Part shown: positions 61,417-64,000 of the stretch, in pieces | Numbering within the stretch: the first letter of the stretch is position 1 | How the letters are laid out: each line of letters begins with the position of its first letter | DNA from: Vaginisenegalia massiliensis | GTDB taxonomy: Bacteria > Bacillota > Bacilli > Lactobacillales > Aerococcaceae | DNA: 64,000 bases | Direction: 5' to 3' | Assembly: GCF_900604935.1 (NCBI RefSeq) | Contig: NZ_UWPC01000003.1 | Coordinates: 1 to 64,000 of the forward strand | Made by a program: the position numbers and the translations under genes | Notes under the pieces: generated by a model | What the model saw: only the letters and a program-made list of their open reading frames with translations | What the model was told of the DNA's origin: nothing | Databases searched by the model: none

Positions 61417-62287
61417 GACACGAAAAACAGGTGGCTTAGGCCGGGGGATGGAAGCCCTCTTTACACCCTATGAAGAAACTCCTAATGAGAATGAACAAGT
61501 AGTTGAAATCGCTCTAGCGGATATTCGGCCCAATCCTTACCAACCACGTAAAAGCTTTGATGAAGAAGCCTTAAAAGAATTGGCTGAATCGATTAAGCAA
61601 TCAGGTGTCTTTCAACCTGTCATCTTACGCAAATCTTCGATTAAAGGCTATGAGCTTATCGCCGGCGAACGGCGGGTTCGTGCTAGCCGCTTAGCGGAAA
61701 AAGAAACCATTCCGGCAATCGTTCGTCAATTGGATGAACAGGCGATGATCGAAATTGCCGTTATTGAGAACTTGCAACGGGAAGACTTGAGTGCACTTGA
61801 AGAGGCAGAAGCTTATGACATGTTGATGCGGAAATTAGAACTGACTCAGGCCCAAGTGGCTGAACGCATTGGTAAAAGTCGTCCCTATATCGCAAACTAT
61901 TTACGTCTTTTATCCTTGCCAGATAAGATTAAGACCTGGGTGTCGCAACAACAATTATCGATGGGTCAAGCCCGAACCTTGCTTTCCCTAAAGGATAAGA
62001 AACAAATGATTCCTGTAGCTGAGCGGGTTATTAAGCAACAATTGACTGTTCGCCAGGTGGAAGAATTGGTCCAACAAGTGAACACTAAAGAAGAAGTTGA
62101 ACCTAAAAAACGCGCACGACAAGAACAGAAACCACAACATATCTTAGAATGTGAACATCGGATCCAAGAGCGCTTTGGAACAGGGGCGAGCATTTTACAA
62201 AAAGGTCAAAAAGGTAAGATTGAGATTGAATTTCTTTCCGAATCGGATTTGATTCGCATTCTAGATTTATTAGATATACACGTATAA
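61406..62287 (+). CDS. parB: Chromosome partitioning protein ParB (Spo0J)
   Basis: ParB binds parS, spreads by CTP-dependent clamping and loads SMC. The 293-residue protein has the ParB/Srx CTPase domain (35-130; IRPNPYQPRKSF, GELIAGERRVRASRLA with the GERRxRA motif, and ENLQREDLSALEEAEAY), the HTH that reads parS (ELTQAQVAERIGKSRPYIANYLRLLSLP, near 148-176), and a C-terminal dimerisation domain (240-293). It overlaps parA by 11 bases. Two parS sites lie in this window. Confidence 0.97.
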   Translation: MVNKTRKTGGLGRGMEALFTPYEETPNENEQVVEIALADIRPNPYQPRKSFDEEALKELAESIKQSGVFQPVILRKSSIKGYELIAGERRVRASRLAEKETIPAIVRQLDEQAMIEIAVIENLQREDLSALEEAEAYDMLMRKLELTQAQVAERIGKSRPYIANYLRLLSLPDKIKTWVSQQQLSMGQARTLLSLKDKKQMIPVAERVIKQQLTVRQVEELVQQVNTKEEVEPKKRARQEQKPQHILECEHRIQERFGTGASILQKGQKGKIEIEFLSESDLIRILDLLDIHV

Positions 62288-62299
62288 TGGAGGAAATTG

Positions 62300-62530
62300 A
62301 TGACCAATCCAAAACAATATGACAAATTAGACATTGTCGAAATGCGCAAACCCCATGCTTGCCAGACTAATCGTTGGGAAATTATCCGCATGGGCATGGA
62401 TATCCGGATTAAATGCCAAAATTGTGGCCATATTGTCACCATGACCCGACGCGATTTTGAGAAAAAAATGAAACGGGTCCTTGTACAGAACCAACCGAAA
62501 GTCAATCCTGAAGAGACCCAAAGAAAGTAG
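62300..62530 (+). CDS. DUF951 family protein
   Basis: This 76-residue basic protein belongs to the small DUF951 family, usually found between parB and ychF in Firmicutes. It reads YDKLDIVEMRKPHACQTNRWEIIRMGMDIRIKCQNCGHIV and keeps a Cys pair (CQNC) plus an earlier Cys, a possible small metal site. RDFEKKMKRVL follows. The function is unknown. ATG 62300 follows GGAGG by 5 bases. Confidence 0.92.
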   Translation: MTNPKQYDKLDIVEMRKPHACQTNRWEIIRMGMDIRIKCQNCGHIVTMTRRDFEKKMKRVLVQNQPKVNPEETQRK

Positions 62531-62539
62531 AGTGAATAC

Positions 62540-63640
62540 ATGTCATTAACAGCTGGAATTGTAGGGTTACCCAATGTAGGTAAATCAACCCTATTTAATG
62601 CAATTACTAAAGCCGGTGTTGAAGCGGCTAACTATCCTTTTGCCACTATTGATCCTAATGTTGGGATTGTAGAAGTGCCCGATAAACGTTTGTGGGATAT
62701 TACGCAGCTCATCACCCCTAAAAAAACAGTCCCTACAACCATTGAATTTACCGATATTGCCGGTATTGTTAAAGGTGCTAGTCGGGGCGAAGGTTTGGGT
62801 AATAAATTTTTAAGCCATATCCGTCAAGTTGATGCGATTTGTCATGTCGTACGTTGCTTCGATGATGGCAATATTACCCACGTGGCTGGTAAAGTAGATC
62901 CGATTGCTGATATTGAGACCATCAATATGGAATTGATTTTTGCTGACTTAGAAACAATCGAGAAACGCTTAGGTCGAGTGGCCAAGTTAGCCAAAACCAA
63001 AGACAAAGATGCCGTGATGGAACTTGAAGTCTTGGAGAAATTAAAACAAGCCCTAGAAAATGGGCAATTAGCTAACGCTGTTGAATTTTATGATGAACAA
63101 TTGCCAATCGTTCGCAATCTTTTCTTGTTAACCCGCAAAAAAATGCTATATGTAGCGAATATTAGTGAAGAGGAAGTTACCGATCCAAGCGGTAATCCTT
63201 ACTTGGCACAAGTGCAAGAATTAGCTAATCAGCAAGGGGCACAAGTCGTTCCTGTTTGTGCTCGCTTGGAAGAAGAAATTGCTGAACTAGATGATGAAGA
63301 AAAGCAAGTTTTCTTAGAGGACTTCGGTATTGAAGAATCCGGATTAGATCGTCTCATCCAACATGTTTATTCTCTCTTAGGCTTAGCAACTTACTTTACA
63401 GCTGGTGAACAAGAAGTTCGGGCTTGGACTTTCCGTAAAGGCATGAAAGCTCCACAAGCAGCTGGGATTATTCATACTGACTTCGAGCGTGGATTTATTC
63501 GTGCTGAAACCGTCTCCTATGAAGATTTGATGACTTACAAGACTATGATAGCCGCTAAAGAAGCAGGACGTGTTCGTTCTGAAGGTAAAGAATATGTGGT
63601 AGCTGATGGCGACATCATGTTATTCCGCTTTAATGTCTAA
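62540..63640 (+). CDS. ychF: Ribosome-binding ATPase YchF (Obg family)
   Basis: YchF is an Obg-like P-loop protein that prefers ATP and binds ribosomes. The 366-residue protein has G1 GLPNVGKSTLFN near 8-19, the Obg-type ANYPFATIDPNVGIVEVPD near 33-51, G3 DIAGIVKGASRGEGLG near 70-85, and a non-canonical G4 (VANISEE) that explains ATP preference. A helical domain (125-200) and a C-terminal TGS domain (280-365; TFRKGMKAPQAAGIIHTDFERGFIRAE) are present. Confidence 0.97.
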   Translation: MSLTAGIVGLPNVGKSTLFNAITKAGVEAANYPFATIDPNVGIVEVPDKRLWDITQLITPKKTVPTTIEFTDIAGIVKGASRGEGLGNKFLSHIRQVDAICHVVRCFDDGNITHVAGKVDPIADIETINMELIFADLETIEKRLGRVAKLAKTKDKDAVMELEVLEKLKQALENGQLANAVEFYDEQLPIVRNLFLLTRKKMLYVANISEEEVTDPSGNPYLAQVQELANQQGAQVVPVCARLEEEIAELDDEEKQVFLEDFGIEESGLDRLIQHVYSLLGLATYFTAGEQEVRAWTFRKGMKAPQAAGIIHTDFERGFIRAETVSYEDLMTYKTMIAAKEAGRVRSEGKEYVVADGDIMLFRFNV

Positions 63641-63670
63641 GCGAACTAAAGCCAAAAAGGAGTGAATGAG

Positions 63671-64000
63671 ATGACCAAAAAAGAAATCCAAGATACAGTA
63701 GATAATCAAGAAACGCTAGTGGACACCCAAGTGGAGGAAGCTAAAACTCATACTGAAGAATTGAATCAAGGTGTAACCGCTGATTCAACAGTAGCTCAAG
63801 CGGATCAAGCTATGAACGAGGCAAGCGAAACAATTGAATTCGCCCCAAATAATGAAGAGACAACCGAACAAGCAGACCTTTCTGTTCCAGTAGCGGATGA
63901 AGGAATCCAAGATAGCCCTATGCTTGAGCCTGAAGAAGATGATCAATCACTTGTTGAAGATACAGTTCATTCTGAAGAGGAAAGTCTACAAGATGCTGAA
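63671..64000 (+). CDS. Acidic protein, N-terminal part (possibly DUF1129 family)
   Basis: An open frame starts at ATG 63671, preceded by AAGGAG about 9 bases upstream, and runs off the window after 110 codons without a stop. It begins MTKKEIQDTVDNQETLVDTQ and is very rich in Glu, Asp, Gln, Thr and Val, with no membrane helix yet visible. The gene after ychF in many Lactobacillales encodes a DUF1129 membrane protein, so this may be its long acidic N-terminus. That is a guess from gene order; the visible part shows no conserved domain. Confidence 0.7.
   Translation, partial: MTKKEIQDTVDNQETLVDTQVEEAKTHTEELNQGVTADSTVAQADQAMNEASETIEFAPNNEETTEQADLSVPVADEGIQDSPMLEPEEDDQSLVEDTVHSEEESLQDAE

Noticed and set aside
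62206-62574. 122-codon minus-strand frame over parB end, DUF951 and ychF start
   Set aside because: Antisense shadow of three well-supported genes; no ribosome-binding site and no recognisable domain.

Overview
The window is 64 kb of low-GC Firmicutes chromosome centred on the replication origin. The gene order (rpoC-rpoB, rplL-rplJ-rplA-rplK-nusG-secE-rpmG-sigma factor-rlmB-mrnC-cysS-gltX-PIN/TRAM-radA-dut on one side; dnaB-rplI-gdpP-rpsR-ssb-rpsF-gyrA-gyrB-recF-yaaA-dnaN-dnaA; rpmH-rnpA-yidC-khpB; mnmE, mnmG, rsmG, parA, parB, DUF951, ychF) is that of Bacillota. The dut-radA-PIN/TRAM-gltX run and the absence of sporulation genes point to Lactobacillales. An Aerococcaceae-like genus is my best guess, but it is inferred from gene order and protein flavour, not from a database match.

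The origin lies at about 44.4-46.3 kb. A cluster of DnaA boxes sits between dnaA and rpmH. A TAG/TAA trinucleotide run beside an AT-rich stretch sits between dnaA and dnaN, so the origin looks bipartite, as in Bacillus subtilis. Genes left of it are mostly on the minus strand and genes right of it mostly on the plus strand, so most are co-directional with replication. Two perfect 16-bp parS palindromes lie 8-10 kb left of the origin, and parA-parB lie 14-16 kb to its right.

From left to right. 0.2-7.5 kb: rpoC and rpoB with a long, structured rpoB leader. 7.8-13 kb: genes lying between rpoB and rplL, namely a pseudouridine catabolism pair (kinase fused to a winged helix, plus PsuG), a ybxB-type methyltransferase, manA, a HAD phosphatase and a small HTH protein. 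13-25 kb: r-proteins L7/L12, L10, L1 and L11, then nusG, secE, rpmG, a SigH/ComX-like sigma factor, a decayed yacP/rae1 pseudogene, rlmB, mrnC, cysS, gltX, a PIN/TRAM protein, radA and dut. 25-32 kb: a thiolase, glutamine synthetase with its GlnR repressor and a perfect GlnR box, a C39-like peptidase, a CDF transporter and purA. 32-46 kb: the replication and gyrase block. 46-49 kb: rpmH, rnpA, yidC and khpB. 49-54 kb: trehalose uptake and hydrolysis with a GntR regulator, plus a GerMN-like lipoprotein. 54-64 kb: mnmE, a NUDIX hydrolase, mnmG, a secreted protein of unknown function, rsmG, parA, parB, DUF951, ychF and the start of an acidic protein.

Most of the window is core information processing: transcription, translation, tRNA modification, replication and segregation. 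I found no insertion sequence, prophage, CRISPR array, rRNA or tRNA gene. The less ordinary signals are regulatory or evolutionary: terminator-like hairpins inside the leaders of rpoB, rplJ, nusG and mnmE; two L1-type RNA motifs in one operon; an inverted-repeat operator candidate at the pseudouridine operon; the yacP pseudogene; and an everted half-parS repeat in front of rsmG-parA-parB. I see no convincing new multi-gene system.
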